A stretch of DNA of 64,000 bases, from contig PYSS01000018.1 of the NCBI GenBank assembly GCA_003049465.1, positions 343,836 through 407,835 on the forward strand, given 5' to 3'. Every line of letters begins with the position of its first letter. The stretch's first letter is position 1. The notes under the pieces were generated by a model that ran no database searches, had not been told where the DNA came from, and saw only the letters and a program-made list of their open reading frames with translations. The stretch comes from Magnaporthiopsis rhizophila (lineage: Eukaryota > Ascomycota > Sordariomycetes > Magnaporthales > Magnaporthaceae). Below are positions 45,464 to 56,925 of the stretch, one piece after another. The translations under genes and the position numbers were made by a program.

Positions 45464-46387
45464 CTGTGATTTTCCACTTTGTCCTCCCCGTCTCCCCAAC
45501 AAAATCTCTATGCGTACGGCGCTGGTCAGGAATGACTAGGACGAATGACACCATACGGAAACACACACGCCCTGCCCGGAAATAGAGAAAACGAAACGAA
45601 ACGAAATGAAACGAAAAAAAAAAAAACAGAGAGAGAGCGATTGATGTAATGGGGAGAGGACAGGGGAGCTCGAGCTTGGGCACACATATCCAAGAACCAC
45701 CAAGCTGTGCCTAGTCCACCAGGAGGAGTCTAGTCTAAGTCTACCTAGGTAAAGTGCCATACCTTACCTACCTAGGCAGCTCGGTGAGGCTTTTCGTCCC
45801 GGGCGTGCGGTAAAACAAGCAGGGCACAAGACCGGCGCGTCGTTGGGTCCAACACCGTCAGGGTAGTCCCTGGGCGGGTGGATGCTGGGGCCATTTCAGC
45901 AAGCCCCGACAAACGCTAGGGATGGAAAGATGCAGAGGTCAAGTGCTACGCACGAAAGAAGCAAAGATGTCAACGCTTGCGGTAAACGTACGACAAGATG
46001 AGAACCCTTGGACGTCAGCACAGTCGCGTCTGATGATGTGAACAGGTCGGGAATTGCATATGTATCCAGAAAGATTGTTCATTTGTTCATGAGATCATTG
46101 TAAACCAGCAAAATCTTTATGCAGGAGGAGAAATGCATGCGAACGGAGAGAGGTATCACTGAAAAGGCTAAAGGAAAAAACCGCCCGGCCTGATACCAGG
46201 CCTACCACCGAAATTACCCAAAAAGACAGGCCAACAACAAACATCGCCATGCTCCATTTATAGCAAAATACCAGTCGTGAAAAGAAAAATGGAAGACAAA
46301 ATGATCCGTCGTTGCAACATCAGCACCGTAGTCGTCGCCATCATCCTCATCGTAACACATCCTGTCGCCGTTACAGGTCAGACCAAT

Positions 46388-46588
46388 TCATGTCACCCCG
46401 GGGAGGTCTGGCTCCACGGTAGTTTCCCTAACCATGCAGCCAGAGCAGCGGACGTGCACGCAATCCGCGTCGCCTCCGCAGGTATCTGCGAGGGCCAGCG
46501 AGTTGAAATACCGGCAATTACACTAAAAGAAAGGTCTAGGTTAGCAATCTGGACGCGTATTGTTTACCTATGTATGGTGAGGACCGGC

Positions 46589-46651
<63 letters not shown>

Positions 46652-49430
46652 ATTGGGGCTACTATGTGTGCAAAAAATAGAGCTCGGGGGTCAATTTGAG
46701 ACTTACACAGAACCAAACACCGAGCCTCGAGGATCCTCCAACCCTGGTGCGCTTGGCACGTCTTGAAAGCTCCTCATCGTTGATCCGCTTGTCCCGAGAA
46801 GAGTCGGTGGGCGGGGAGCCGGTAGAGCACCGTCCAGAACCACCCGATGTCGACTGGGCGGCGGATGTGGATCCTGATTCCGAGCGCCCGGAGCTCGGCA
46901 ACGCATCGAGGTGCGGCGACACGTCGTCGCCTTGGTGTTTCCACTCACTAAAGCGCCGCTGGGCGGTATCTCGGCCGCATATGTGGGCGTCGATATGGTC
47001 ATAGCGCTCGGTCCAGCGGCCGTCTTTCTCTTTCGCTTCGATCAGGCGAACGCAGAACCCGCACCAGAACACGGATCCACAGTTCTCTGCCCTTCGGCAC
47101 GACTCCAATTTCTCGTTGATTCGATGGGTGCCGACGAATCCGTGCTCTTTTTGGAGGTGAAATTTGAACGTCTCGCGCCGATAGCAAACCTTGTTGCACC
47201 TCTGCGTGTTGGAGCTACCACCGGGCGGGCGCTTGACATATTCGTCGCAATTCCACATGTCGACCGGGCTGTGCTGGCTGTTTTCATGCCGCTTCCAGTC
47301 GCTCTTGCTGCCGAATGTTTTTGTGCACGGTTTGAAAGTGCAGCCGTACGGCTTGTCGTGCCGCTTCATGTGTTTCCTGGCCGTCGGACATCGATTAGCT
47401 TCTCTTGGGCCTTGGCAAAGGGGGCTTCTCAAGCGAAGACATCATGATAGTCGTACCTTAGCTCGCATTCTCGCTGGAAGGTTGCGTCACAGCCGGGAAA
47501 CTTGCAGGCTACGCCGGGCCCGCTGCTCGCGCCTTGGCTGGAAGACGAATTCTTTGACTTGGACGAGGATGGTCTTGATTTCTCGTACCCGAGCTTCTCC
47601 AAGAGTCTGTCAAACTCGGGACCGCAAGTCTTTTTGAACTGCTCGAGATACTTGACGACAAACTCTTGGGAGTCTAGTTGGACGGCATTATGGTCTTCAC
47701 CCGGTGCAGGGCGAGGTGGATTAGGAGTGCCTATGGCAACCGGACTTGATCCTGGTGCTTGATGAGCTTCTTCCAGTGGGATCGCCGGTATGGCCTCAGA
47801 TTCTCCTGTCTCGGGAGTGGCGACCGAGGTGTCGTTCTCGCCGGGAAGATCCTGATCGTCGCCGGGGTCGGTAGGCTGGCATTCGGATTCGCAATCTTCG
47901 TCCATATCTGCAAAGCTGGCATGCTCCGGGCCGGCGTCGGAGACTGCCGAGAGATTGCCGCTCCTTGACAGGTTGGTGTCGGCTGAAGATGTGAGTGGAG
48001 GGTAGCTGTGCGGCTGCCTGTCCTGGTAAATGGCACTGGTACGGTTCTCGGTGGCTATATGACGTTCTGGAGTAGAGCTCTGGATCGATTCGCCTCCAGG
48101 CCGCGGTTCCAAAACATCAGACCCCGGGGCTGAAAATAGCCTTTGGGGCGTGGCAGGGTCCAGATGGAGCTCATCGTGTCCAGAATACGTGGCCTGCCCA
48201 TCGTCCGGCTGATGAAGCTCGATCTGGCTTGTACCGCTGCCGGGCGGGTGCATGTCGGAGAATTGGATGCCAACCATTGTGCTGACATGCTGAGAAAAGG
48301 CCACCTGACGGTCATCCAGACCAACAGGGTCTCCAGGAGCGCGCGAGGTGAGAGGTTGGATTGTGGCGGGATCCGAGCAGTCGTTGGACATGGGCAGACC
48401 AGCCAGGCCATTGTCATTCGGGTCAGCGGTCGGTTCTGGTCCGTTGTAGATGAACTCGTCGATGTTCTCGATGCTGTGATACTGGTGCTTCTTCGTCAGG
48501 TGGTGACGAAAATTATCTGCCCGAGGCCAAAGTTTGCTGGAATTCGCGCAAGATCCCATGTTGCACTTATAAAAATGCCCCTGGCCAGTGGCGATGTCTG
48601 GGTGCCTGCTGCGGGTGTGTCGTGCCAGATCGTTTGCAGTGCTAAAACCCTTTGTGCGTTGGCAATTGGGCACCTGACAGTGGTGTGGTCTCGTATGGCG
48701 GGCTTCGTGTTTTCTATGGTAGACCATGTTCTCGGGGGTCAGTCGAGGGTAAGGCCAAAGAAGAGCTACTGGAGGGGAAAACAGTGAAGGTTCAAGTGAG
48801 CGTTGTGGAAACTCACTTCAAATCCGAAGCCGTTCTGAAGCCCTGGTTGCACATAGCACAGGCATGGTTGGTCGCGGGCGCTTGGTTATAGGGGTGGCCC
48901 GGCATCGGCCGCTGCCCGTCCCGTACCCAGTTGTTGACGCTGGCGTTTGGTTGGGGGGCGTGGTTGACAGGGAAGCTGGACAAGTTCGAGGAGAACAGGA
49001 CAATATCATCCAGGCGGCCGGTCATGCTCTGGGTGTCGGTGAAATGGTCCACGTCTCCCCCGTAGGTGGAGGGAATCCCGATGCTGTGACGGGGAGCGCT
49101 CACGTACCCCGAGTCCGTCGCGGTGCTCGGTGAGACTATGGAGGACTCGGACGGAGGAACGTAGCTCGTCCGGTACTGGAAGGCTGAAGAGAGCCCAGGA
49201 ACGTTCCCCAGGGACACTTGATTCTGCGTCTGAGTCCTCAGGCCGGCAAAATATGGGTCATCGCGCTGGTGGAAATACACTCCGAGCATGCCAGCAGCCA
49301 CAGGCATGCCGGGATTCTGGGTCTGACTGGGCATCTTATCTGGCCCCTGAGCAGCGTTCATCACGGGCCTCGGATGGCTCCCCGGCGTCGAGTGAGCGGC
49401 TGATGCCGCGTTTGTGGTGCTCCCGTCCAT
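46388..49430 (-). CDS. C2H2 zinc-finger regulator with C-terminal Cys-rich zinc module
   Basis: Four exons on the minus strand, 48817-49430, 47457-48713, 46707-47376 and 46388-46522, give 891 residues with closing phases. Each junction is supported by the finger it completes. Exon 1/2 makes CAMCNQGFRTASDLKKHEAR plus H (CX2CX12HX3H). Exon 2/3 makes CKFPGCDATFQRECELRKHM plus KRH (CX4CX12HX3H). Further fingers are CQVPNCQRTKGF...RHTRSRH, CNMGSCANSSKLWPRADNFR...H, CTFKPCTKTFGSKSDWKRHE...H and CNKVCYRRETFKFHLQKEH, followed by a FWCGFC knuckle. Exon 4 adds WFCCNCRYFN...CGGDADCVHVRCSGC, a Cys/His cluster like the W-x-C-C-x-C...C-x-H-x-x-C-x-x-C modules of other fungal proteins. The middle (residues 260-600) is acidic, Ser/Pro-rich and disordered. 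Function is unknown. Confidence 0.85.
46589..46648. repeat. (GA)n microsatellite inside an intron
   Basis: About 30 GA units lie within the last intron (46523-46706) of the zinc-finger gene. Seen in sense, the intron has a GTAAGT donor, a CT repeat, a GCTAAC branch site and a CTTTTAG acceptor. Confidence 0.9.
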
Positions 49431-50495
49431 CTTGCCGGCAGTTCTACCCGCGAGGCGCCGAAGGATAACGGGCTAGGGGAAAAGGCGATATGTGGTGGCG
49501 CAGGATGGGTCGAGGGAGCGACGCAGGGGTGCAAGGGGTGCTTGGAAGTAGACGAAAGAACGGAAATAATGTGCAGTGGCGTGGCACGCGGGGGGCCAAT
49601 CGGACGTAATCGTCCAGACCAACAGCCTTTGTTTTCTTCCGTTGGTGGTGGCGGCGATGGTGGTGGTCTTGGAGGGTGTCAAGAGGAGGAGTCGAAAGTG
49701 ACGGATTTGATCTGACGTCGTCGGACGGCACCAGCAAGCACGCCACAGCGCCAGCGCCGTTGTAGCGCCAGAGATGGGCCTTACAGCCCGACTGGTGGGG
49801 CTAGCAGGGACGGAGCTCCTGTCTGCCTTTGTCAACGAGGACTACGGCCCCGAGGCTCTCGCGCTGCGCTTCAGTCGCAAGGGAGGAAGTAGAAAAAAAA
49901 AAGAAAAAGAAAAAGTCCGAGGAGCACGGAGGACAGACGGAAAATGAGATGAAAGAAACAAACGGCGACGTGACGCGGGATAGCGAGGGCTCTCGATACA
50001 ATGAATTGAGCACAAGAGGGTGTCTGGCGAGCGCGTGCAAAGCCAGGCGGCGACAAGGAGGACGGACAGGGATGCAGAGGACGGGATTGCACCGTGCTCT
50101 GTGGACGGCGAAGTAGAGACTCGATGGCGGCAATGGGAAGCTATCTAGCGGCAAAAAAAAAAAAAAAAAAAAAAAAAGGTCGTCGAGGCCTGGTAATTAT
50201 GGCTCGCGATGAGGTTGTCAAGAATTGACATCCAGCCCCTTTGCTCAGAGCATGGTGGTCAGGTCGAGGTTTTGAGCTGGTTCGATGAAAACGCCAGCAT
50301 CCATGAAAAAAAAAAGTGGGAAGGGGTGGCCTGGGTCAGGGGATCGATTGAAGAGGTGTGTGGGCAGCAAAGCGAGGGCGTGCGAAAGACGTAGCGAGAG
50401 CCGCATCACCTCGCTTCCGTCCCTTTTTTCCTCTTTTTTCTCTCGAAAAATGCGCGCTGTGCTGCGTGCTACGCTGTCCGGGAGGTCGCCTTTTT

Positions 50496-50541
<46 letters not shown>

Positions 50542-51127
50542 CCTTGGCGGTTCGCATCCATCTGTCCCAGGCAGCAGCAGCAACAGCAGTCGTGGCGCCA
50601 AGACGGCGTGGGCGCTGGGCTGAGAACGCATGTCACGTGCCAACCACTCGACCAGGTCTGCTCAGCCACGCCTCCTCCTCTTCTGCCACCACCCACCTCC
50701 AGCGCAAACTTGGCCCCTCCATCTCTGATGCCATATGCACAAGGGCCCAATGCCAGCACAGGCCGGGTATGTTGGAGCGCCGCTTGTTTGTTTGCTTCAT
50801 CGTGGCGCACCTCCCCTCCCAGGGGCGTGCTCCACACGCTCCTCTTCTTCTCCTCCTCGCCTGCTGTCGAGACGCTCTGGGCCACTAACCAGACACCCGG
50901 TCCGGCCTGGGCCTGGGAGCCGGCACTCCGTCCATGGCCCCTCTCTCTGGTCTTGACCCCGCCCTTGGTCCTATCCGTCCGTCCGCTCTCGGTCCTTTCC
51001 TTCCAGAGTCCTTCCTTCGTGTCTCGCGGGTAGAAGGCTATGGCGTCTCGGTTTCCCGCAGCGAACCCCTTCCTTTCTCCCGCACTCTCTTTGACGCCAG
51101 CCGCTCCTCCATGTCCAACCTCAGGCC
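49431..51127. other. upstream region of the zinc-finger gene, homopolymers
   Basis: It contains poly(A) at about 50153-50177 and poly(T) at about 50501-50539. CT-rich stretches follow. No supported gene. Confidence 0.45.
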
Positions 51128-52486
51128 ATGGTCATGGAGGGGAAAGCCGCTCCATGTGGCATAAATAGGCGACCATTGTCCGGCTTGGGCGTCCGGGGCT
51201 TGTTTCAATGGATCGATCTCTATCTGTCTGTCCTCTCACCTGACCTAGGCGCTCCAGGTGGCACACACATCCTCTCCTCTAAAGTCTCGGCCGCTTTACC
51301 CCTGGCGACAGGCCCTCAGCCAATGGGGAGGCGGCGCCGCTCCCCGACAGTGGAGTGGCCGGTCCCACCCGCCGTCGCTGCTCGTGAGACCCGGCGGTCG
51401 CGATCCGCGTCATTAATGCGAGACGGGGCTAGGTGTATTCTGCTGCGAGTCTCTCTCACTTTGGGTATGCGAACAAATGTCTCCTGGCAGAACAGAGATG
51501 CCGTCATGCCCGAGAGGCATACTTCCGTTCATCGGGTCCCATGTTTGATTCCAAAAACCCCTCCTAGGACGGGAACCCGCATAAGCCAAGTGGAGAGATT
51601 GGCTCGTGTAACCCAACGAGGTGGTATTCTTCGGTCGTTCGCTGTCATATCGATTCACGCCCGAGGGACAAACTACAGGATCCCCCCACTCTTCGTTGCG
51701 CATCCTTTGACTGACCGTCCAGTCGTATTGAGAAGCCATCTAAACATGGCTGCTCTCATGCATATTCCATTGTTTGCCTGGGGCAGTTTGCTGAGAACCA
51801 GCACCCAGGCGCCGGGCTTCTGGCAGGCAGGCAGGCAGGCAGCAGGATATGGACCACCGGATGGCAATCCGAGGGAGGGGTGCCTCTGGATTTCTCTTGC
51901 CGCCGATGGCGCCCTAGTCCAAGTACGCCATCTCGCTGCCGGCCGTGATCTCATTCGAGGCAAACAACAAGGAGCTCATCCACCCTGGTGGAGCGTGGAT
52001 TGTCGTCATGTTTGTGTCGATAATACCTCTCACTGGTGCACTTCGGGCCTTTTCTCGCTTATTCGTACATGGAGCCGCATCCTGAGATCAGCTCGAGTGG
52101 CCGCTTGGTTTGCGGAAGCACTTGGCTCCCAGTTAACGGAGAGTATATCCCCCTTTTTTTTCGTATCACACGCACCTCTCCTCCTGACACACGAGCAAAC
52201 AATGCGTCACACCCTCTTATGGAAGTATCCTACACAAACCTTCCCTCACCCATCCTTCACTCGGCGTTCCCCGCGGCTCCTACATACAATGTGGCGGCGG
52301 TTAAAAGGTTGGACAGGAGAGCAGGGGTTGGCTTGTTTCTCGTCTCCTGCACTCCTACGTGGGGAGGAGCTTTTGTGGGAGGGCGGAGGAGACGGAGTGG
52401 TCCCCGCGAAGGAGGAGCGTGCGTGTGTGATATATCATCTACGGCCACGTCTGTGTCGCAGCTATGGCTCCCCTGCCGCACCATGA
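51128..52486 (+). CDS. long ORF of doubtful coding status
   Basis: This frame is open for 452 codons, longer than expected by chance in this base composition. Against coding: third positions are not GC-biased as in every confident gene here, no domain or signal peptide is seen, rare codons such as ATA, TTG and AGG are common, and an AT-rich TATA-like ATAAATAGG falls inside its first 20 codons. It may be an orphan gene, a decayed gene or chance. I give it low weight. Confidence 0.2.
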   Translation: MVMEGKAAPCGINRRPLSGLGVRGLFQWIDLYLSVLSPDLGAPGGTHILSSKVSAALPLATGPQPMGRRRRSPTVEWPVPPAVAARETRRSRSASLMRDGARCILLRVSLTLGMRTNVSWQNRDAVMPERHTSVHRVPCLIPKTPPRTGTRISQVERLARVTQRGGILRSFAVISIHARGTNYRIPPLFVAHPLTDRPVVLRSHLNMAALMHIPLFAWGSLLRTSTQAPGFWQAGRQAAGYGPPDGNPREGCLWISLAADGALVQVRHLAAGRDLIRGKQQGAHPPWWSVDCRHVCVDNTSHWCTSGLFSLIRTWSRILRSARVAAWFAEALGSQLTESISPFFFVSHAPLLLTHEQTMRHTLLWKYPTQTFPHPSFTRRSPRLLHTMWRRLKGWTGEQGLACFSSPALLRGEELLWEGGGDGVVPAKEERACVIYHLRPRLCRSYGSPAAP

Positions 52487-52925
52487 TGCAAGCCTAGGGA
52501 ATTGGCGATGCAGGAAATGATGGTACCACTTGAAGGTCACGGTCTGGCATTCTGTGTCCTTGGCTCTGGGGATTCCATGGGGTCCGTGTCAAGCGAGGGG
52601 AGGGCCGAGTAACTATTTAGACCTGGGTCCCATCCCACGTTCTGGTCTTTCTTTCCGTTTCTGAACATCCTTGACTGTCAAGAGTCGACTCTTCTACCAC
52701 AGTTCTCCTGCCTTGATCATCTAGATCTTGACAAACAACACTGAGAAAAGGCCAACCACCGAGCCCGCCAACCATAAGGACTTAGCTTGAGGCGTCCACA
52801 CATTGACATCCCCACCACATATATACCGTCACTGTAAGCTACTTTACTCCAGCCCACCAGTTCACAGAAGGCCCCAAGACGTTCCCAGTTCTAACACGAA
52901 CCACAGACCTTCCCACCACTACATC

Positions 52926-53111
52926 ATGTGCGATTTCGAGGAGTTCATCTTCACCTGCGGGTGCTCGGAGCAGCGGCTGCAGTCGTACTGCCACTACGCC
53001 CGCAACGACCCACAGCACCGCTGCCGCAGGGTCCGGAAACTCCGGAGCGTCTGGGACCAGAACGTCGAGTGCGAGAGGCACATGCGAGAGCGCTGGATGC
53101 AGTGGCAATGG

Positions 53112-53147
<36 letters not shown>

Positions 53148-53180
53148 GGAGGGCAGGGTCAGGGCGGACAGGCCGCGTAG
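52926..53180 (+). CDS. 84-residue Cys-rich protein with poly-Gln tail
   Basis: The product starts MCDFEEFIFTCGCSEQRLQS, carries further cysteines at YCHYARNDPQHRC and NVECERH, and ends with a run of 12 Gln and a Gly/Gln tail. The C-x-C and spaced Cys/His pattern suggests metal binding; it resembles small conserved fungal proteins that start MC..I.Y.CGC, none with known function as far as I know. The frame is open 41 codons upstream, but those codons are leader-like, and a TATA-like CATATATACC lies about 105 bp before this ATG. The CAG repeat is probably length-variable. No signal peptide, so it is likely intracellular. Confidence 0.7.
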
Positions 53181-54592
53181 ATCTAGAGCCCGCGAGCTAG
53201 GCTGGGCTTCGTTGCGTGCTTGACGAGGTTGCATATATGAGGGAGGCTGAAATTGGCTTAGTGGGGGAGCACTCATGCATATGACAGATTGACACACAAA
53301 AACAGGCGTGCAAGGGCGGACAGTTTCTGATGGGTAGGCCGGTCAGCTTCTTTTTCTCCGGAGGTCACTAGAATAGACCCCAATTTCTCCCCTTTTTTTT
53401 TTCTCTCAGGTGCCCGATAGCAAACGTCACCTCGAGCCCACAAACTTCCGGCGCACACCTTGCTCCGGAGACTGGAGATACATACCTAGGTACTTACTAA
53501 AGTACCCGTGGTCAGCAGCAGCTGCAGGGCTCCAGCAGGGGGTGTCAGTAATGGCAGGGAACACAGAGCCATGGACGGAAATGGGTGGTCGGGTTCCCGC
53601 ATCACACTTGACATGGCACAAAGAAAACCCGTGTGCTCGCTATCTTGCCACACGTATGTACCCTGTCAAAAAGGCCGGCCCGCGGGTTTCCTCAATCTGC
53701 GCAAACTGCCGATCCCCGCCTCTGTGCCAAGGTGCCTAGTTTGTTTGTTCCCGACTCGGCGCGCGAGGAAAACCGAAACAGACTGGTCATGGATGAGAGT
53801 ATGCCAAGACAAGATAAAGTATCATAAAACACCCGAGCAATAAAAATGCAAAGAAGGTGCAAACACCCGAACTAAGCCTCATCAGCACACCATCTTCCTC
53901 CGGACGTACAGAGTTACAAGGGGTTATATAGTGCTTTGCGCCCCCACCTCGTCAAACGTGTACCTACCTGCCTTGCTAGGACAGGAGAAGAGGGGGTGGG
54001 GGGGCTCCGGGGGAGGACGAATTATACACGCATCCGATCATGAGATGCAAGAGCAGTGCCGTGCTGCGGTGAACAAAACAGCAGCAGCCATAGGGACGCG
54101 CGCGTGCCCTGCATGCACGGAGCGGAGCAAGGGGATACTACCTAGGTACCGTAGTTGCAAAGGTGTGCTGGGGCTTCACCTTGAATCCCGACCTGCATCT
54201 GTCGGTCCATCGAGCTCGCTGTGCGCCCGCGGGGACGACGTTTCCCAACGCCGAGATTTTGTCACTCGAGCTTTGTGCCTTTCGCCGTGGCGCCTGTCAG
54301 AGGTGGGTAACCCCGACGTTAAACATGTACAGCCAAAACGAGAGGCAGTCTTGACACAAGTTACTTCACATGACCGCTGAGACCACAGCGTTGCATCAGG
54401 AGTGAATGGAATAAAATGGGGGTATAAGGTGGTATTTAGATCCTAGATATTATGTCCGCCGACGCCCTGCATACAATCGACTACTTAAATAGCCACATGA
54501 TTATATTTAAACACAACCAAGAAGCGTAGTAAGTTATGCACAAATGGAAAAAAAAAAATGGAAACACCCCAGTGTCTCATGCAAGCTCCTTC
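53181..54592. other. intergenic, no gene seen
   Basis: Short unbiased frames only. TACCTAGGTACT at 53483-53494 and TACCTAGGTACC at 54139-54150 repeat the palindrome seen elsewhere. Confidence 0.5.
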
Positions 54593-56925
54593 TCAGAACA
54601 GAGCAAACACGACACCAGCGACAGCGAGGCCCAGGACCGCCGAGGCACTGCCAAAGGTGCTTGCTCCAGCGGTGACGGGCTGCGTGGGCTTGGGGAGCGG
54701 CGCCGTGCCGTTACCGTTGCCGAGGCCGAGCGAGACGCTGGGCTTCAGCGGCGAGCAGGTCGCGCAGGGCGTGTTGCCGCCGTAGCCGCTGGGGTTGGGG
54801 CTGGGCCGAGGCGTCAGCGTGGACTTGGAGGGAGGCGGCGGGGCCGGGACGGTGGTCCAGCTGCCGCCGCGGCTACAGTTAGCGCCGTCGCACTTCGAGC
54901 CGGTGTCATCGCCGCCATTGCCTCCGGTGGGTGGCGGCGGCGGCGGCGGCTGGGTCGGCTGCGAGCCGGGCGGGCAGACGGTGGTGTAGACCTCGACGCT
55001 GGAGGTGACCTGGCCGATGGGGCAGTTGGTGACGGTGGGCTTGCACGACGTGATGGTGTAGGTCCTGGTGGTGGTGATGATCGAGGTCACCGGCGACGAC
55101 GACGACGACGACGACGACTCGGACAGCGTTTGGGAGGAGGTGGTCGTCGGCGTCACGGGGCAGGTGGTGACGTAGACCTCGACGGTGCTGGTCACGTAGC
55201 CGCCACCGGGGCACGAGACGACGCCCGGGGCGCACGAGGTGATGGTGTAGGTGCGCGTTGTGGTGATGGTGCTGACGGTGAGGGAAGGAGCCGTGGTGGA
55301 TGAAGCGTCGGTGGTGACGGAGCCCGTCGATGTGGGGCTGGTAGACGATGCGTCGCTGGAGGTGGCGCCTGTGTGAGTGGTCGGGTGGTCGGTGGTCGAG
55401 CTGGACGCATCCGTGCTCGTGGGAGCAGATGTGGTGTTGTCAGTGCTAGTCGGACCGCCGCTGGTCTTGCTCTCACTTGAAGTGCTGGTCTCGGCCGACG
55501 AGTCGGTGGTCGTGGATGCGGTTGAAGTTGTATCGGTGGAGGTGCTGGTCCCCGTGGACGAGGCGTCCGTAGAGGTAGTATCGATGCTGGTTGTCGTGGT
55601 TGAGGGGTTGACCTGTGTGTTGGTCCCTGACGGCAGGTCGGTAGAGGTAGCGCCAGTCGCCATGCTGGACTCCGTCGAAGAGCTGGAGGAGGTCGCGGCC
55701 GAAGACGTGCTCGTCGCCGTCGACGAGGACTGAGTGGTCGTGGTCTTCTCGGTGCTGGTGGTCGTGGCGGTCGTGGTCGTCGTAGCCGTGGTGGTGCCAG
55801 AAGTGGTGGTGGTGGTAGTGGAGGTGGCCTGGGGATCTTCCTGGTACTTGTAGATCTTGATGCTCTTCACCTTCCAGTAGACGTCCTCGAAGGCCTCCGG
55901 GTGGGAGCCAACAAAGTCGACGCACGTCTTGGCCTTGGCGCCACAGCCCTGGCTGGCCCAGATATCCGGGTTACCGGCGGAATCACCGCAGAAGGCGATG
56001 TTGAGCACCAGCTTCTGCTTGCTGATGACGCGGTCGATGTCGCAGCTGTCACCGCCGATGTGGAAGGCCGGGTGGCCCCAGAGACGGGGGTTGGGGGCAC
56101 CGTTGCGCACATCAGCCGGCACTTTGGCCTGCGACCACTGCCAGACGGTGATGTTGTCGGAGCTCCATTCCATGGCGTAGACGCCACCGTTGGGGTTTCC
56201 CCAAAGACCACCGCTGTCCTTGGCGCCACAGCCCTGGTAAAGCCACTGCGAAGGCGGGCTTTGGAAGTAGTTGTCGCAGTTTTCAGTCTTCACCTCGAAG
56301 TCGTTGTTTTTCAGCAGCTTGCAAGAGCCCACGGCGCTGGCCTTGTCGGCGTGCAGCGTGATGCTGTTGTCGGTGGCCGTGTTCCAGCCTTCATACATGT
56401 CGAGCTCGCCCACGGTGGGCCACGGGTCGCCGAACATCCAGTAAGCAGGCCAGGATCCGCACACGGGCTTGGGGAAGTGAGAGAAGTCGGCGATGAAGAG
56501 ACCGTGGGTGTACAGTTGCTTGCTCTCCAGGCGCACACTGTCACGGCCCATGCCGGGCTTGAACTTGTCCTTGGTGTTGACTCCCAGCCGCATCTCGCCG
56601 TGCTCGGTCTCGATCAGACCCAGTTTCTCCGCATCCTTCCGGTTGCGGTAGTTTACGAAGCCGTGGGTTGGGTCAACATCGAACGGGTTGCCTGTCGAAT
56701 AGTCGCTCTACAGCAAGCTTATGGTCAGGGGTTGGTCACTTCGAATAACACAAGAGAAGGTGCGAAGTCTTGCTCCAGCCGGCAACCTACCACATAGAAG
56801 TTCCACTTGTCAAAGAAGTTGGTGGAATCGTACACATCATGGACATGATAGGAGCTGTGGGCAGTGACGGCCGAGGCGGCGGCGGCCAGAACGGCCGCGC
56901 CGACGGTAAGGAATGACGGGGCCAT
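54593..56925 (-). CDS. GPI-anchored GH16 endo-beta-1,3(4)-glucanase
   Basis: This family cleaves mixed or beta-1,3-glucan at the cell surface. Two exons, 56791-56925 and 54593-56707, give 749 residues. Exon 1 holds the signal peptide (MAPSFLTVGAAVLAAAASAV). The catalytic domain covers about residues 24-290; the GH16 motif is GELDMYEG with Glu146, Asp148 and Glu151 as nucleophile, helper and acid/base. Conserved PKPVCGSWPAYWMFG and GCGAKDSGGLWGNPNGGVYA match the fungal endo-glucanase branch. A Ser/Thr-rich, heavily glycosylatable stalk follows (about residues 290-520), then two copies of a Cys-containing repeat (TTTRTYTITSC...VEVY). The hydrophobic tail (AVLGLAVAGVVFALF) after small residues is a GPI-attachment signal. 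It probably remodels the organism's own wall glucan. Confidence 0.94.

Larger units (their letters stand above)
37641..46387. other. 8.7-kb region without a convincing gene, upstream of a regulator
   Basis: No frame on either strand shows the third-position bias, motifs or splice pattern of the neighbouring genes. The largest frames (minus 38097-38792, plus 38403-39149, minus 40054-40539) are composed of low-bias sequence. It is studded with homopolymers: T runs around the Ns at 41468-41473, a G run around the N at 45441, poly(A) and microsatellites. It is probably a long regulatory region and/or long untranslated leader for the regulator at 35313-37640. Confidence 0.5.

Noticed and set aside
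46277..46699. Plus-strand frame with a signal-peptide-like start and Cys-rich continuation
   Set aside because: It is antisense to exon 4 and the GA intron of the zinc-finger gene and runs into the GA repeat (RERERERE). The minus-strand reading gives a known type of zinc module and closes the phase.
54536..55303. Gly/Arg/Asp-rich plus-strand frame over the GH16 stalk
   Set aside because: Low-complexity shadow of Ser/Thr repeats on the other strand.
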